Shown: positions 1-13,140 of the stretch, one piece after another
Numbering within the stretch: position 1 is the stretch's first letter
How the letters are laid out: the number at the start of each line of letters is the position of its first letter
From: Agelaius tricolor
Lineage: Eukaryota > Chordata > Aves > Passeriformes > Icteridae
Reading direction: 5' to 3'
Assembly (NCBI GenBank): GCA_023055355.1
Contig: JALJCS010000035.1
Location: forward strand, 372,001-436,000
DNA length: 64,000 nt
Made by a program: the position numbers and the translations under genes
Notes under the pieces: generated by a model
Databases searched by the model: none
What the model saw: the letters and a program-made list of their open reading frames with translations, nothing else
Told to the model about the DNA's origin: nothing

Positions 1-113
1 GAAGGGTGGCACAAACGTCCCCTCAGAAGGATGGCACGAACATCCCCCTCTGAAGGATGGCACAAATGTCCCCTCTGAAGGGTGGCATGAACATCCCCTC
101 TGAAGGATGCTCT
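1..113. repeat. 25-bp minisatellite cut by the window edge
   Basis: Four and a half copies of GAAGGATGGCACAAATGTCC plus CCTCT; it continues beyond the left edge. Confidence 0.93.
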
Positions 114-1718
114 GGATACTGGGGTGCTCAAGGGACCCCAGACTGAAGAGGAATGACCACGAGGTGTTTGGCACCTGCAGCACCCACACTTCCCAGGGTA
201 TTTCTGGCAGGAAAGGCCCAGGCCAGGCCGAAGTTCAGGCTCCAGACTGAGCCTGCCCATGCTGTGTGAAGCGCTGGCAGGGCTGGAGGTGGGCTCTGCT
301 TCCAGGGTGGTTTTTGCAAGCTGCAGAGGGTGAACGAGAGAACACCAGGTGAGGGCTGGGAGCACAAGGGCTGCTCACAGGGGCACTGCAGAACCTGCTG
401 CTCTGACCAAAGCACATCTTCAAAACTCACCCTGAACAAAGCCCTCCCTGGGGAGCAGCATCATGGGGGGAAGAACCTGCTCCAAGCCAGAAGTGCCATT
501 AATTTGAAACAAGATCATCAGGCTAAGGATTTTTCATTACAAAAATGTCATAATCCTTTGTGAAAGGGAGGGGAGGGGTTCACTGACCCATTTCCAGCGA
601 CAGAAGTGCTCAGGGGATCTCTGCAGCCCAGTCATGGCCAACCATTGGGTCCTCCCATTGCCATGGCAGGAAAAACCTCCAAGGGACTCAGTGGAGCCCT
701 GAGAGCACCATGAGCAGGAGCTGATGCTGTGAGGGCACCTGGGATGCTCCTGGGTGAGGACCAGAATTCCAGCTGCAGGGATTTGTGCAGCCTCTGTGCT
801 CAGAGGGCTTTGGGAAGATGCTGACTTCAGGCTGTGGGGGCGAGAGGGGATTGAGGCTGGCATCACTCCATCTCCTCGTAATTGCTTTTTATAAAATTCT
901 GCACCTGCAGGACGAGGTGATTGATTAACGTGCTTCATAAATCTCAGGCAGTTCAACAGCTACGACGTGGTTACAATTTTCTTCATAAAGTTCTAGCCAT
1001 GAAAAATAAAAGGGGTTTCCAAGGGAACCCAGGAGTTTCCACAAATGTAGTTGATTTGGTTGAATTCTTTTTCTAATGAAAACTTTCAAAATGAAGCAAA
1101 ATGATAAATGTTCACTTTGAAAGGTGTCATTTTGGGGTTGTTCTCCAAATCTGGAAGGATTCTGGCTTTTCATTCCTTTCTTTCTCCCCTCTTATTCTTC
1201 CTCTTTAAAGTTATCTCTCTTTCAAAGACTGGAGAAATACCCACAGAACGATTTCCTCTTTTTTCCTTCTTAACTTCCCTCATTCTTGCAAGTGGAATAT
1301 AAAATGAGAAACAAATTGAAAGGAGTCTAAACACATCTTTAAATAACAACAAAACCTCTCTTCCATGGCATAATTAAACTCATCATCTTCTTTTAAGTAT
1401 TTCATAAAATAAACAGCGTTTCCCAAACAGATCTACTTTCTGTGTTCATTCATTATCTGACACTGGATCTCAAAGGGGATTTGGGCAATGGATGTGTGTC
1501 CCTCAAAAGGGGCACCATCAATGCACAGAGCTGTGAAATTCTGGAGAGTGGGGATTCCCCATTCCACATCCAGGGAAAAGATCCAAGGGAGAGCTGAGCA
1601 CAAGCTCAGGATTCCTGGTGATCTGAGCTGGGGCCCTGGGCACAAACACCCCCCTGAGCATCTGAGTCCCATCCTGAGTGACCAGAACTCAGGGAGAAGG
1701 CAGGAGCATTAAACAACA

Positions 1719-1760
1719 GAGGGTTAATGTGAGGCTGATGCTGCAAAAGCAAATCAAACC
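1719..1760 (+). repeat. Dispersed repeat, first copy
   Basis: GAGGGTTAATGTGAGGCTGA plus TGCTGCAAAAGCAAATCAAA is shared with 2980-3022, 1.26 kb away in the same orientation. Family not recognised. Confidence 0.6.
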
Positions 1761-2979
1761 AACTCCACCAAGAATCTGGGCAGTAGGTGTTGCCACACCC
1801 AACAGTCCAAATGGAGACACAGCCCAATGCTGTCTCCACACCATCTCCATGCTCCTGGAACCTTTGCCCAGCAGGACTTTTGGCTCTGCCCATGTTTGTC
1901 TACGGGATTTATTTTAAACATGAAAAATCTGTGCTACAAGAAAAAAAAAAATAAACAAAATCATCCTTTTCCCCCCCTCTGTGGAAGTGTCTCCCTGAAG
2001 GCAAATATTTTAGTTACTCACATTTAAGGGTCCCAAAGAAGCTGTAGTTTAACAATGAATAACACAATTTCTACCTCAATATTTGCTTTTTCCTTGCAGA
2101 AGACCTTCAGGCGTGCAAAGGGCTGCCCAGTGCAGCGCCTGAGCTCGCACCCCTGGGAGGCAGAGGATGCTGCAGGCTGACCCAGCCCTTCCCAGCCCCT
2201 CCCCAGGGCCTCTCCCCTCTCCACCGCTTTGCCCCTTCTGCTGCATCTCTCTCCCCAAACCCCCTCTGATCCTCGTGGCACTGCAGGGATGCAGCAGGAA
2301 ATCCCAGCTGCCAGATGCCACCGAATGTTCCTGAGCAGCTGAGCGGATGCAGCTTGGCAGAGAACTCCCCAGTTCGATCCAATTGGCCCCATCTGTCTGT
2401 CCCTTATGGGAGCTACAAAGCTGACACTGAAATATTCTGTGTGCACTCGGCGATTTTCCCTCTCTCTCCATTTTCATGAGCCCAATTGTGCAATCACTGC
2501 TATTTTTATGTTGCTCTACAAAGGTTTCATGGCCACATCAGAGCCTTAGCACTTCATTCCTGGTGCCCACATTCTCCCACAGCTCTGTGTGAAAGGAAGA
2601 TCTCGGGGCAGATGATAATTCCAAGCAGCAGGAGCTAAAAGGGAGTTATTAGAGGATTGCACAAGCACATGGCCATGGAGGCAGGAAGGGTAAGGTGAAT
2701 GCTTTAAAAAAAGAGGGAACATTATTATTTTTCCCTTTGCACTGGGGGGGAAACATTGATTTTATTCCCTGCTCTGGAACACCTCTTGCTTTTTCCTTCT
2801 GCACATAAATTGGATGCGAATTCTTAGGTGAAATGGAAACATCATTCAGGGAGTAATTTCTTCTTCATTATTATTGTTTGAGGCCAACTCCATGGGCTGT
2901 GCAGGACTGCTCATTTCAGACGGGCAAAGCTCCTTTCTCCAGCGTCTGAGGCTGCAACCTTTCCCTGACCTCCTGCTCT

Positions 2980-3022
2980 GAGGGTTAACGTGAGGTTAAC
3001 GCTGCAAAAGCAAATCAAAGCC
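2980..3022 (+). repeat. Dispersed repeat, second copy
   Basis: GAGGGTTAACGTGAGGTTAA plus CGCTGCAAAAGCAAATCAAA matches 1719-1760 with a few changes. Confidence 0.6.
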
Positions 3023-3378
3023 CAACGACAGCAGTTCCCTGTTCCGGTTTGTGTTGCTTTATGGCTCCTGGGACCCCATGGCCGAGCGCCTGCATCCCCC
3101 GGGGGCTCCCCGGGAATAATGGCTCTTTATTTCCTGCCTGGGAGCTGCCCCTGCCTCTAAAAACAGCCAAAGACATTTCTCTCTTGCAAGCCTTCATTGT
3201 GAGCAGGGCGAAGGAAAGTGGAGATGATGATAACCTAATCACTGGGCTCTTTTGGTACTTTGGTACGGGGAATTTCCTCTGAAGTAACGGGGTTGAGCAT
3301 CTGCCAAGCACCAGAGCTGCCACCGTGCCCACCAGGCAGCCAGAGTGCCAGGAAAGAAAGGGGAGGAACTGCTCTGGG

Positions 3379-3885
3379 TTTGGGTATTGCATGAGCTGAT
3401 CCCTGAACAGGAGGGCCAGGCTCTCAGCCCATGCTCTCATGGAAATGTGGTGCTGAGCCTTGGTTTGGGTATTGCATGAGCTGAGCTGGTCCTGAACAGG
3501 AGGGTCAGGCTCTCACCCCATGCTCTCCTGGAAATGTGGTGCTGAGCCTTGGTTTGGGTATTGCAGGAGCTGATCCTGAACAGGAGGGTCAGCTCTCACC
3601 CCATGCTCTCATGGAAATGTGGTGCTGAGCCTTGGTTTGGGTATTGCAGGAGCTGGTCCCTGAACAGAAGGGCCAGGCTCTCACCTCATGCTCTCATGGA
3701 AATGTGGTGCTGAGCCTTGGTTTGGGTATTGCATGAACTGGTCCCTGAACAGGAGGGCCAGGCTCTCACCCTGCTGCTCTCATGGAAATGTGGTGCTGAG
3801 CCTTGGTTTGGGTATTGCAGGAGCTGGTCCCTGAACAGGAGGGTCAGGCTCTCACCCCATGCTCTCATGGAAATGTGGTGCAACT
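3379..3885. repeat. 85-bp minisatellite, six units
   Basis: TTTGGGTATTGCA recurs at 3379, 3464, 3553, 3636, 3721 and 3807. Units also contain CTGAACAGGAGGGTCAGGCT and CATGGAAATGTGGTGCTGAG. Small indels make the spacing vary from 83 to 89 bp. Confidence 0.95.
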
Positions 3886-6800
3886 CTCCCAAGGTGTTGA
3901 GCTTTGGCCTGGGACAGTGACACGGGGTTAGAGCCAGGAGCAGGCCACGGAAGGAGGAAGATCTGGTGAGGTCATTGTGGTGTGCACTGGGGACGTTTCC
4001 TCGTGGATGCTGTTTCTGGAGGGGTTGTGGGGATGTGCCCAAGGCTGCAGAAGGAATCTGGGCAAAGGAGGGGTTTGCTCAGGACCCCCTGGATGCCTCA
4101 GCCAGGCACCAGATCAGGTTCTAAACACAAACTGGAGTGCCCTGCTCGGAGCACATCTGATGATCTGGTAGAGAATCCCAAAGAGGAATAATAAGAACCA
4201 TAGGAAGCTGCTTTCCCTGCACAGCTCCACGCAGCCAAGTCCTTAATCCATTTGCTTTCATCTCAAGCAGAGGAATTTTTCATCTCCTGTTTTGTGATCT
4301 CTTTTCTCAATAGGTTGGGGCTGGGCAGAGGGGTTGTGTGTTCTCCTTATAATGAGAACAATCAGAGCTGAGCAGTTATTAATCACTCGGTCATATGATC
4401 CATTACAACAAATTCTTATTAACCACAAGACATATGTTTTTCTCCTGAACTCCAGAGATAATGCCTGGAAGCAGATGGAAGAGCCGCTCTCACAAATTAA
4501 ATTTGATGGGGCTTTTAAAAATAAATTAAGGCTGACAGGCCTCTCCCCGTTTAATTAAGCTGCAATGTAACTTTGAGAACGTACTCGTTGTTTGCTACAG
4601 GTGCTGCTGAGGCTCTGGGTTCTACCTGTTCCTTCCCTGCTGGCTGCTCTGGTAGCTAAAAACTTTGGTGAATTAATTACTTTGCCTGTGTATTGCTCCC
4701 TAGATGAACACAGGAGGGACTCGAACTAGTCTAAAATGTTATTATAAAGATTCAAATCAATATTCTCAGATTGGGGTGTTTTTTCTTTTTTAATACAGCA
4801 TTTTCCCCATTTATTCCAAGCTCAACTCAGGAGGAAAGTGTATTTTCACATGGAAAGGAAAAGTAAAATAATTTTGAAGAGTGTGAATTTAGGAGGCAGA
4901 TTCACTCACATGCTACAGGGAAACTTAAAGTCGAGACAAGGAGAAGAAAATGCCTGAGGAACAGTGAGTGATTTATCAAAGGATTTCTGCACTACTTTTA
5001 TATCCTCTTTTCATCCCCAGCCCTCACTAATCACCATGATTTCCATTACCTAAGAAACCTTCTCTGCCTTTAGAGAGTAGAACATGAATTGCTCAAGTAT
5101 TTGGGAGGGCTATTAATAGAACATGCTAAAATTAGTCAGACAGGTTAAATCCAAGGAATCCACCCCTCCTTTAACCCTCGCAGAGCAGAGCCCCCTGTGC
5201 AGAGTGAACCTCGGGTAATGACATGTTCAATCAGGGGACTTATTTGAACAGGTTTGTTCAAATGCCTGGAAGTATTTAAGGTGTGTGCACAGGCATTTCT
5301 CAGGGGTGCTAAACCAGAGCTGGAACAGAAGTTATTGCAGTGGAAAGCTGTTTTCCCTTGCTCACAGAAGCCCTGGAGATAGTCCCTCTGTCAGCCCAGA
5401 CAGGAAATGCACATTAAAATCTGAGAACCCTTCCCCGTGACTGTCCATTGTGAGTATCATCTTTATTACGTGCATGTGGGAGGTTTCCTCAGTGGGATGG
5501 CACATTGTGAGCAGGGGCACTGGCTCCTGGCTCTCCCTGGGGCTGATTTGGGATTAAGGACCTGAGTCCCAGCCCTGGTGCACGGGGACAGGATGGCAGG
5601 GGACATCCCACAGACACACAGAGCATTTCCATCTCCAGCAGTCAGCACCAAACCTTCCACCAAGCACTTGTGGACACGAAGATAGGGCAGATTTATTAGA
5701 AATTCCCCAACTTAAAGATCCTCTTAATTTCAGTCTGAAGATTTCAGTGGTTTGAGACTACCTGGAGCAGGTGACCTGGTCAAAACACTTCACCACTCCA
5801 CAAAACGAAGCATTCCACCAAACTCTGCCCCAAAGCCCTGCCCCAGCTGGCCTGGAGGCAGAGCAGCACAGAAAAGCCAGGGAAAGCTCGGCAGCCTGAG
5901 GAATCTGCCCAGGCCCTGGGTCCCCCTCCTCCCAGAGCGATGCTGCACCAGCAGGGAACCATCAGGTCACCAAAACAGCACAAATGGCCCCAAATGGATA
6001 TTGTCATTCCCAGCAGAGACTTCATTTATCACTGAAGAACCACTTTAGGATCAGACCAGAAAGGCACTAATCACTCTCCAAGTACTTTATGTCTATTTAA
6101 TAAGCAGCCTTCTTGCCCCGCTTTACAGCAGTTCTTGCATCCAGAATGTAATAGAAAGTTTGTACAATAAAATAGGATTTCCCCAGCTGTGAGGGACAGC
6201 AGAGCCCCCGAGGCCCCTCGGGGGGCACTGCCTGGCTGGCTGTGTTTGCATGGTGCCATCCTGCATCTCCTGCACTCTGCAGAGCACTGCAGCAATCCCT
6301 GCAGCTCTGCCTCCCACCATCCCTGCTGGGACTCAAGACATACGAAATTCATGCTGGTTTTATGAGCTGACCTTGTCACCCACCACTCCAGACAAACAAC
6401 AAAATCCATGAGATTCAGCCCAGACCCTCTCTAAACTTATCCCACGTCTGATATTCACCATCCACGAGCAGGGGGCTGCAGTGAAATGCAAAGCCAAGGT
6501 AAACCTGCCCAGGCACAGGTCCTGCTGCCAAGCCAACACCAGGGCAGGCTCTGCAAAGCTTTGATCACCACCAGACAAAGTGCCAGGTGAGCCCAGTGCC
6601 ACTATGATGCAAATGGAGCACTCACACTCACACTGAGCAGACCACGGAGGTCTGGCTTGAATTTGCACACCCAAAGCTCTCTGTCAGGAATGCTCTGAAC
6701 TCTGCCAGAGGCTCCAGTGGTCCTGGCTGTGCTCACAGGGATTTCTGCTCCTGCCTCTGCTGCCTCTTGCTCTCCTGCTGCCTTGGTGCTCCCCTGTCCC

Positions 6801-6944
6801 TGAGGGCCCCCAGGAGCCTCCCATGGCACAGCCAAGAGATAAAACCACAGCAGGAAACTCCTGAAGCACTCGCAGTGAGGAGCCACAGCTGCTGCTCCCA
6901 ATGGCTGGAGGGGCATCCCAGAGGACACAGGCTGCAATGCCAGG
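3886..6944. other. Intergenic, with a 1.2-kb AT-rich unique island at about 4200-5460
   Basis: The island includes GGTCATATGATCCATTACAA, CAAATTAAATTTGATGGGGC and CCCGTTTAATTAAGCTGCAA. It is the longest repeat-free AT-rich stretch in the left part. No coding frame is evident. The remainder is ordinary GC-richer DNA. Confidence 0.5.
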
Positions 6945-7320
6945 GGACAGGCACACACACACACACACACACACACCTGCAATGCCAGGGGACACACACA
7001 CAGGCTGCAGTGCCAGGGGACACACACACACACAGACACACACACCTCTAATGCCAGGACACACACACACACAGACACACACAGGCTGCAATGCCAGGGG
7101 ACACAGACACACACACACACTGCAATGCCAGGGGACACACAGACAGAGGCTGTAATGTCAGAGGACACACACACACACCTGCAATACCAGGGGACTCACA
7201 TGCTGCAATACCAGGACACACACACACACCTGCAATACCAGGGGACTCACATGCTGCAGTGCCAGGGGACACACTCACATGCTGCAGTGCCAGGGGACAC
7301 ACTCACATGCTGCAGTGCCA
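6945..7320. repeat. Compound CA-microsatellite and TGCAATGCCAGGGGA array
   Basis: CA runs of varying length alternate with about 12 copies of CTGCAATGCCAGGGGACA. Later copies carry CACATGCTGCAGTGCCA instead of CA runs. Confidence 0.93.
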
Positions 7321-8389
7321 CCTGCTCAGGCCCCAGGAGCAGCTGCAGCAGCAGAGCCCTGGCACATCCTGTGCCGTGCCCCAGGCACAGCCCGGAGCAG
7401 GCTCTGTCCCTGCCCTCAGCCCTGGCGCCACCTCCCCTGTCCCAGCCCGCAGGAGCTGCCCCAGCCCAGCTCAGAGAGGCCTCGGGGGTTCTTCACACAG
7501 GATCCTGGGGCTGGACTGAGCCCTGGGCTCTGCCACCCCCGATCCCAGCTCCTGCCCCAGCGTCATCCCCACCACGGGGGCCAAAGGGCTGAGCTGCCAG
7601 CCAGGCTGATAGCGTGAGATTAGCAAAGAAAGGCACTGTGCGGGAACGTTTCCCCTCTGATTGCACAGCAGACACAGGAGCAGGCTCCTGCTCCCTGCCA
7701 GGGCAGGCAGGACCAGCCCCAGGAGCACACAGCTCCCAGGAGGAGGAGGAGAACGTGGCAGCTCAGCTCCCAGTTTGCTCCTGAAGCCTCCCTCATTTGC
7801 AGCACTTAGCCCCATTGCTGCCTTTGGGAACATCAGAGCTCTTTTTTAAATCCATCTTCACATCTTTGTCTATGACTTCTTTTAAGTTTCCAACTGGTGG
7901 GACCTGCCCTGCTCTTTGTTCAGATCACAATAATTTGTCGTTTGTGTGCAGACGGTTTCTTAACTACTCCTGTGTTGGAAATAACCTTTGAAGGAATATT
8001 GGTTCTTTTATCTCCAGGGCCCTGCAAAGCGCAGAGCTATTGAATGCTGAGGCATTAAGGATGCAAAGAAAGCCCCACAAGGCAGCACATTAAACGTGAG
8101 CTCTCTTCCCTGGAAATGCAAGGGTTGCACAGCACAATTGCTCCAGCCCAGCCTGGGTTAGGAATAAAGCCCTGCTTGAAAAGTTCATGGCACCGCTGCT
8201 GTTCTACCATCGGCAGCCTTAATGCCGGAGGCTGCAAAGCACGGGGACAGTTTTATTTTAATGACAATCCAGGCACATTCGCTCCTCGCTCTGCATTTCC
8301 CTCCTCCCAGCACTGTCGTTCCTGGAGCTGAGCAAGGCAGGAGCTCAGCTGGGCTGGCCTGAGGTGCTGTGGGACAGAGGGGAGGGACG

Positions 8390-8492
8390 GGGGACACCCC
8401 AAAGCCACCCCAAATCCGCTGATGGGGGACACCCCAAAGCCACCCCAAATCCACTGACAGGGGACACCCCAAAGCCACCCCAAATCCGCTGG
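8390..8492. repeat. 36-bp array, three units
   Basis: Copies of GGGGACACCCCAAAGCCACC plus CCAAATCCGCTGAT. Confidence 0.92.
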
Positions 8493-8988
8493 CACTGTGC
8501 AGTTACTCCCACGAGCCTCCAAGGAGCTGGCTGGGAGCTCTGGGCCTGGGATTTTTATGTCTAACTTCTCCAGACTACAGATCCTGAGGGATGAGGTTTG
8601 GAGCAGAGGATTTAAAAAAGGGGGAAACAAAAAAAACAAAGCTGCTACATATTTCTACCATCTCCACCAGCATTTCACACGTTAGGGCTTCTCAGCATCC
8701 CTCATTATCAGCCTGGCTTACAAATAATGGCTTGAGATCACTCAATTACCCTGCCCCCACTTAACGCAGTGTTTAATCCACAGACTCTGTTTTTCCTTTT
8801 TACAGTATTTGCCACAACAGCATTCCTATCAACAGATGCAATCTGACACCTCACTTCTGTTCCAATTCAAGCTGAAGATTGACCTAAGTTTTAAAATAAA
8901 ACTTGCTGATGTTTTAGGACAGTTTGATTGCCTACCCAGTCGCTGGGGCAATATGAACCAGCTTTCTCCAGCAAGCAGAAGCTCATAA

Positions 8989-9100
8989 ATGGAATGAGCT
9001 TCTCAATCACAGGGAAGGAGGAAATTTAAAATGTGGTGGTACAGATGGAATGAGCTTCTCAATCACAGGGAAGAAGGAAATTTAAAATGTGGTGGTACAG
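8989..9100. repeat. 56-bp perfect-type tandem duplication
   Basis: Two adjacent copies beginning ATGGAATGAGCTTCTCAATC differ by one base (GGAGG against GAAGG), implying a recent duplication in otherwise unique AT-rich sequence. Confidence 0.97.
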
Positions 9101-12100
9101 ATTTTCCTTTCAGCCACAGAAACCTTTTCACACAGCATGAACCAAACCTGTACAAGTTTACAGCACGTTTCCCTGTGAGCAGCTCTCGCTCAGCCAGGTG
9201 TTCAACATGAGAGCAAAGGAGCACCTGGGGACTCCTCCACCACCTCCCAACTCCCCCAGCACTCGTGCAAGGAAAAGGCTTCAGGGTGAAATAACAGCCA
9301 GGAAAGCCCTCATGGATTTCCACCCTTCCCAGGCCAATCCCACCGCATCCACTCCCTCCAGGCTCACCCTTCTGCAGGAGCCCCCGTGGCTCTTCCCAGC
9401 AGTTGCTGCCATAACACCCCTGCCTCCATCCCCAGATCCCAGCTGGGGCTGCCCCAGCCCCATCTCCCTCCAGCACCTCCCAGTTGGAGCCCAGCGGCCA
9501 AACTGGTCCCCAAAGGGGCTGCAGCCCCTCTTCCATGTCCTGGGGTGGCCAAGGGGTGTTCCACGTTAGGACAAGCCAGGTGCCAGCTCCAGAAGCATCC
9601 AGGGCCCTCCTGCCTGTTCCCCTGGGACAGCAGTGCTGCTTCAGGCACTGTCAGAGCCTCTCCCCACACAGACTCCATCCTCTTCTCCTGCTTTCCTCTT
9701 CCTCTGTTCACTACCCAGAGGTTTAGCAGCCCAGATGCAGCTTGGAATGTCTTTCTCCCTCTTGAAGGAAAGGCTGATTCTATTTTTCTGCCTGTCACCT
9801 GGCTCTTGAGCCCCAGAGCCTTGCAGCTGAGCCCCAGGGCGGCCGCTGTGCTCTCCCTGCTCCCATGGCTGCTGGTCCATCCCCACAGGAGCTGCTCTGC
9901 TCTGCCCTGCTCTGCTGGGAACAGGCCCCAGAACCAGCTTCAGCATAGCAGAGATTCAAAGCCCAGGCAGAGAGAAACCCCAGGGATTTCTATCCCCAGG
10001 TTCATTGCAGGCCACCTCTGGCCCTGAATGTTGCCTGGAGCAGCCCCTGCAGGAACAAACTGCGGGAGTGAAGTTCCACAATGAGCATCCCCTGCAGCCC
10101 AGGGAGCAGCCAGAGCACTCCCTGCAGAGCTGAGAGAGCAGGGCTGCAGCTCCTGAGCCACGGGGCCGGCTCTGCAGGGCTTTCTGCGAGCTCCACACCC
10201 GGCAGAGCAGCATTACAGCCCAAATGAAGTAATCCTTTGATAAAGTGCAGTCATTTATTTGAAAAGTGTAGTCTTGCCATTAAAATGCAAATGAAATGAG
10301 TGCTAATACATTAACTGGGGATGGGAGTTGGAATGGCTTATGACACGTGTGCTTTCATGTGGAATAGAGCTGAGTGATAACAGTGTGAGTGAGAGAAGTC
10401 ATGTTCAGATGTACATGTTTGTTTATTGAAGATATTAATGAAGGGCACTGCTTAAAGAGCATTATTATTCCCTCATCTTGTCTTTCTTTTGTGCCTGCCT
10501 GGTTCAAGTTTCCTGCTGAGGGGACCCTCCCGAGGGGACTCTGATCAAAAGTCACCTTTGATGGATGATCTGAGTCCACGCTGAAGCGACACAAAAGCTG
10601 AAATGTATTTAAAGCTCTGCTTTGAAGAGGAGCAGCAGGTCCCCCCCATGGAAACCCCATGGGCTGCAGCTGCTCTGACAGCTGATTCAGAAAATACCAG
10701 AAAATACCTACAAAAGCAGGCTCCATTGCCTCTCAGGGATATCCCTTGGGAACATGGCCATGCCAGGGTGGCTCTGGGTCTTCTCTCGGGGAAAAGCCAG
10801 AGCTGGGATGCAGGGAGAGCCCCAGGGCTGGGAGCAGCAGGGCCTTGAGGGGGCAGGGAGCCCATTCAGGGTCTGTCACCTGCAGCAGGGTCTGAGGGGC
10901 CCTAAGCAATGCCAGGCTCTGCTGGGGCACCGGTGCTGCTGCAGGAAGGAAAGGGGAAACAAGGAAGTTTCTGGAGTGCTGGTTTTCCCTGCCAGGTGCT
11001 GTCCACACTCCCCAGAGCTGGGCTCCGAAAGCAGAGGGTGCTGGATTCTGTGGCTGTGGGTGACACCAGTCACTGGCATGGTGTGACATCCTCAGCCCTC
11101 TGTGCCAGGGCTGCAGCTCCCTCAGGTGCCCAGGCCTGGCAGAAACAGCCTAAGCCCAGATGTTCCATTCAGAGAGCACTGCAGGGCCACGACCACAGGA
11201 AAGGCAGAGGTTTGGGGCCCTCACTGTCCTGCAGGGACACCAGGCACGGCCTGGCTCCACTGCCACAGCCCCAAGAGCTCTTCAAACACGAGGCCGTGTG
11301 GCTTTTGCCTTCACCTCATCCCCCTGACCTCCCTGGCACTTCCCCGAGGCAGAATGAGCAGGGCAAGCACTCCCTGTCTCTCCTTTGTCTGACACGGGCT
11401 GTGGGGAGAGAGCTGCCGACTTTGCCTTTCCCCCTGTCCCCAGGGCAGGTGCGTGCCAGCGTCTGAAACAACTGTGTGACACTTTGAAATGAAATCCTGC
11501 TGCTGCTGCCACCCTTCCCCATCTCCTGTGTTTGTGCACACACACGTTTGTTTTTGTAGGGTTGCTCATAAGTGCTCTGGCTTTGTCTCCATTACACAAA
11601 AGGTTTTTCCCATCAAAACAACTAATTGAAGTTCATTCTCTTGTTGTGAGATCATTGTCTAGACAAAGAATTATAGATTTTGCCCAGATATACCTAGGGA
11701 AGAAAAAGCCAGCCAGTCCCTTTTAGGTAACACTATCTTATCACAGTTTGCAATGTACACCGAGGTGGATATCTGCAGTAATTATCTGTGTAAAAACACC
11801 TCTCCTTTCACAGTGAAGACATAACAAGGGATACACATGCTTGATCTGCCTGCGTTTTGTTGTTATTATAAAGTTGTCATCGACTCCACGTATGTTCTGT
11901 GGGTGCTGTACTGCTGTGAGCCAGGACAAGGCTGCCAAAATTATTTGCAGCTCTCAATTTGCATAAAGAAAAGCAAACTTATTCCAGCAGCCTTGGAATC
12001 ACCCATCCATGGGAAGGAAATGCTGTCTGCAAGGACATTTTTGGAAATGATAGTCACACCAGGAGGGGCTACTTTGGGAGGTTTCTCCAAACCTGAGCAG

Positions 12101-12262
12101 GAGCTGGGAGCAGTGAGAGCCTCAGCCTAAAGGAGGGGAGGGAAATCCACGAAAAGCTGCACCCAGTGACCCCAGCCATGCCCACCACAGTGCTCGTCCA
12201 GCTGGGGATGAGGCTCTGTGCTTCAGGCAGACTGGGGGTCCCAGCCTGGGCCAGGCTGTGGT

Positions 12263-12480
12263 GCTGTTCCACCTCCATCCTTCCCCAGACCAGCCCCAAC
12301 CTTGGGGAATTCGCTGTTCCACCTCCATCCTTCCCCAGACCAGCCCCAAACCTTGGGGGATTCACTGTTCCACCCCTGTCCTCCCCCAAACCATCCCCAA
12401 ACCTTGGGGGATTTGCTGTTCCACCCCTGTCCTTCCCCAAACCAGCCCCAACCTTGGGGGATTCACTGTTTTCCCCCATC
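12263..12480. repeat. 51-bp array, four to five units
   Basis: Copies contain CTGTTCCACCTCCATCCTTC and CCCAGACCAGCCCCAAACCT plus TGGGGGATT; CCTCC and CCCCTG subtypes split left and right. Confidence 0.92.
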
Positions 12481-12639
12481 CTTCCCTCCAGCACCTGGGC
12501 CACTCTGGGGCAGCCCCCCCAGCTGTCCCAGCTGTGCCACATGCTCAGGAACCTTAGAAATGAGAGAAAACAAACCCACAGAGTCCCACAGAGCTGCTTC
12601 CAGGGCTCCCATTCATCCCGAGCAGTCACAGAACGCGCT

Positions 12640-12708
12640 TCACAAAGCTCAGCCCAGCCCGGTCCCTGTGCCCAAGCCGAGCCTTTGGGGGCAGCGCTGC
12701 CCGGCTGG
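12640..12708 (+). repeat. Left flanking copy of a direct repeat around the 27-bp array
   Basis: CAAAGCTCAGCCCAGCCCGG, CCCTGTGCCCAAGCCGAGCC and TTTGGGGGCAGCGCTGCCCG match the right flank at 13132-13202 with scattered changes. Confidence 0.9.
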
Positions 12709-13140
12709 GCCCTGGCAAAGCTGGCACTTTACAAGGCCTTGGCAAAGCTGGCACTTTACAAGGCCCTGGCAAAGCTGACACTTTACAAGGCCTTGGCAAA
12801 GCTGGCACCTTACAAGGCCTTGGCAAAGCTGGCACTTTACAAGGCCCTGGCAAAGCTGGCACTTTACAAGGCCTTGGCAAAGCTGGCACTTTACAAGGCC
12901 CTGGCAAAGCTGGCACTTTACAAGGCCTTGGCAAAGCTGGCACTTTACAAGGCCCTGGCAAAGCTGGCACTTTACAAGGCCCTGGCAAAGCTGGCACCTT
13001 GCAAGGCCTTGGCAAAGCTGGCACTTTACAAGGCCTTGGCAAAGCTGGAACTTTACAAGGCCCTGGCAAAGCTGGCACCTTGCAAGGCCCTGGCAAAGCT
13101 GGCACTTTACAAGGCCCTGGCAAAGCTGGCACTTTACAAA
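12709..13140. repeat. 27-bp minisatellite, 16 units
   Basis: Sixteen copies of GCCTTGGCAAAGCTGGCACT plus TTACAAG, exactly 432 bp, with variants CCTTGCAAG, GACACT and GGAACT. The unit is a multiple of three, so one plus frame reads ALAKLALYK sixteen times. It is nested inside a direct repeat (12640-12708 and 13132-13202). Confidence 0.97.

Larger units (their letters stand above)
114..3378. other. Intergenic, no gene seen
   Basis: Mostly unique sequence. The part 1000-1480 and the part 2460-2960 are AT-rich and non-repetitive. Apart from the dispersed repeat pair I recognise nothing, and no open frame has a coding look. Confidence 0.6.
7321..12262. other. Intergenic, no gene seen
   Basis: Contains only the two short tandem repeats near 8390 and 8989. 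AT-richer unique patches lie at about 8640-9130, 10220-10460 and 11560-11990. Open frames of up to 213 codons here are GC-driven and lack domain or splice support. Confidence 0.55.
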
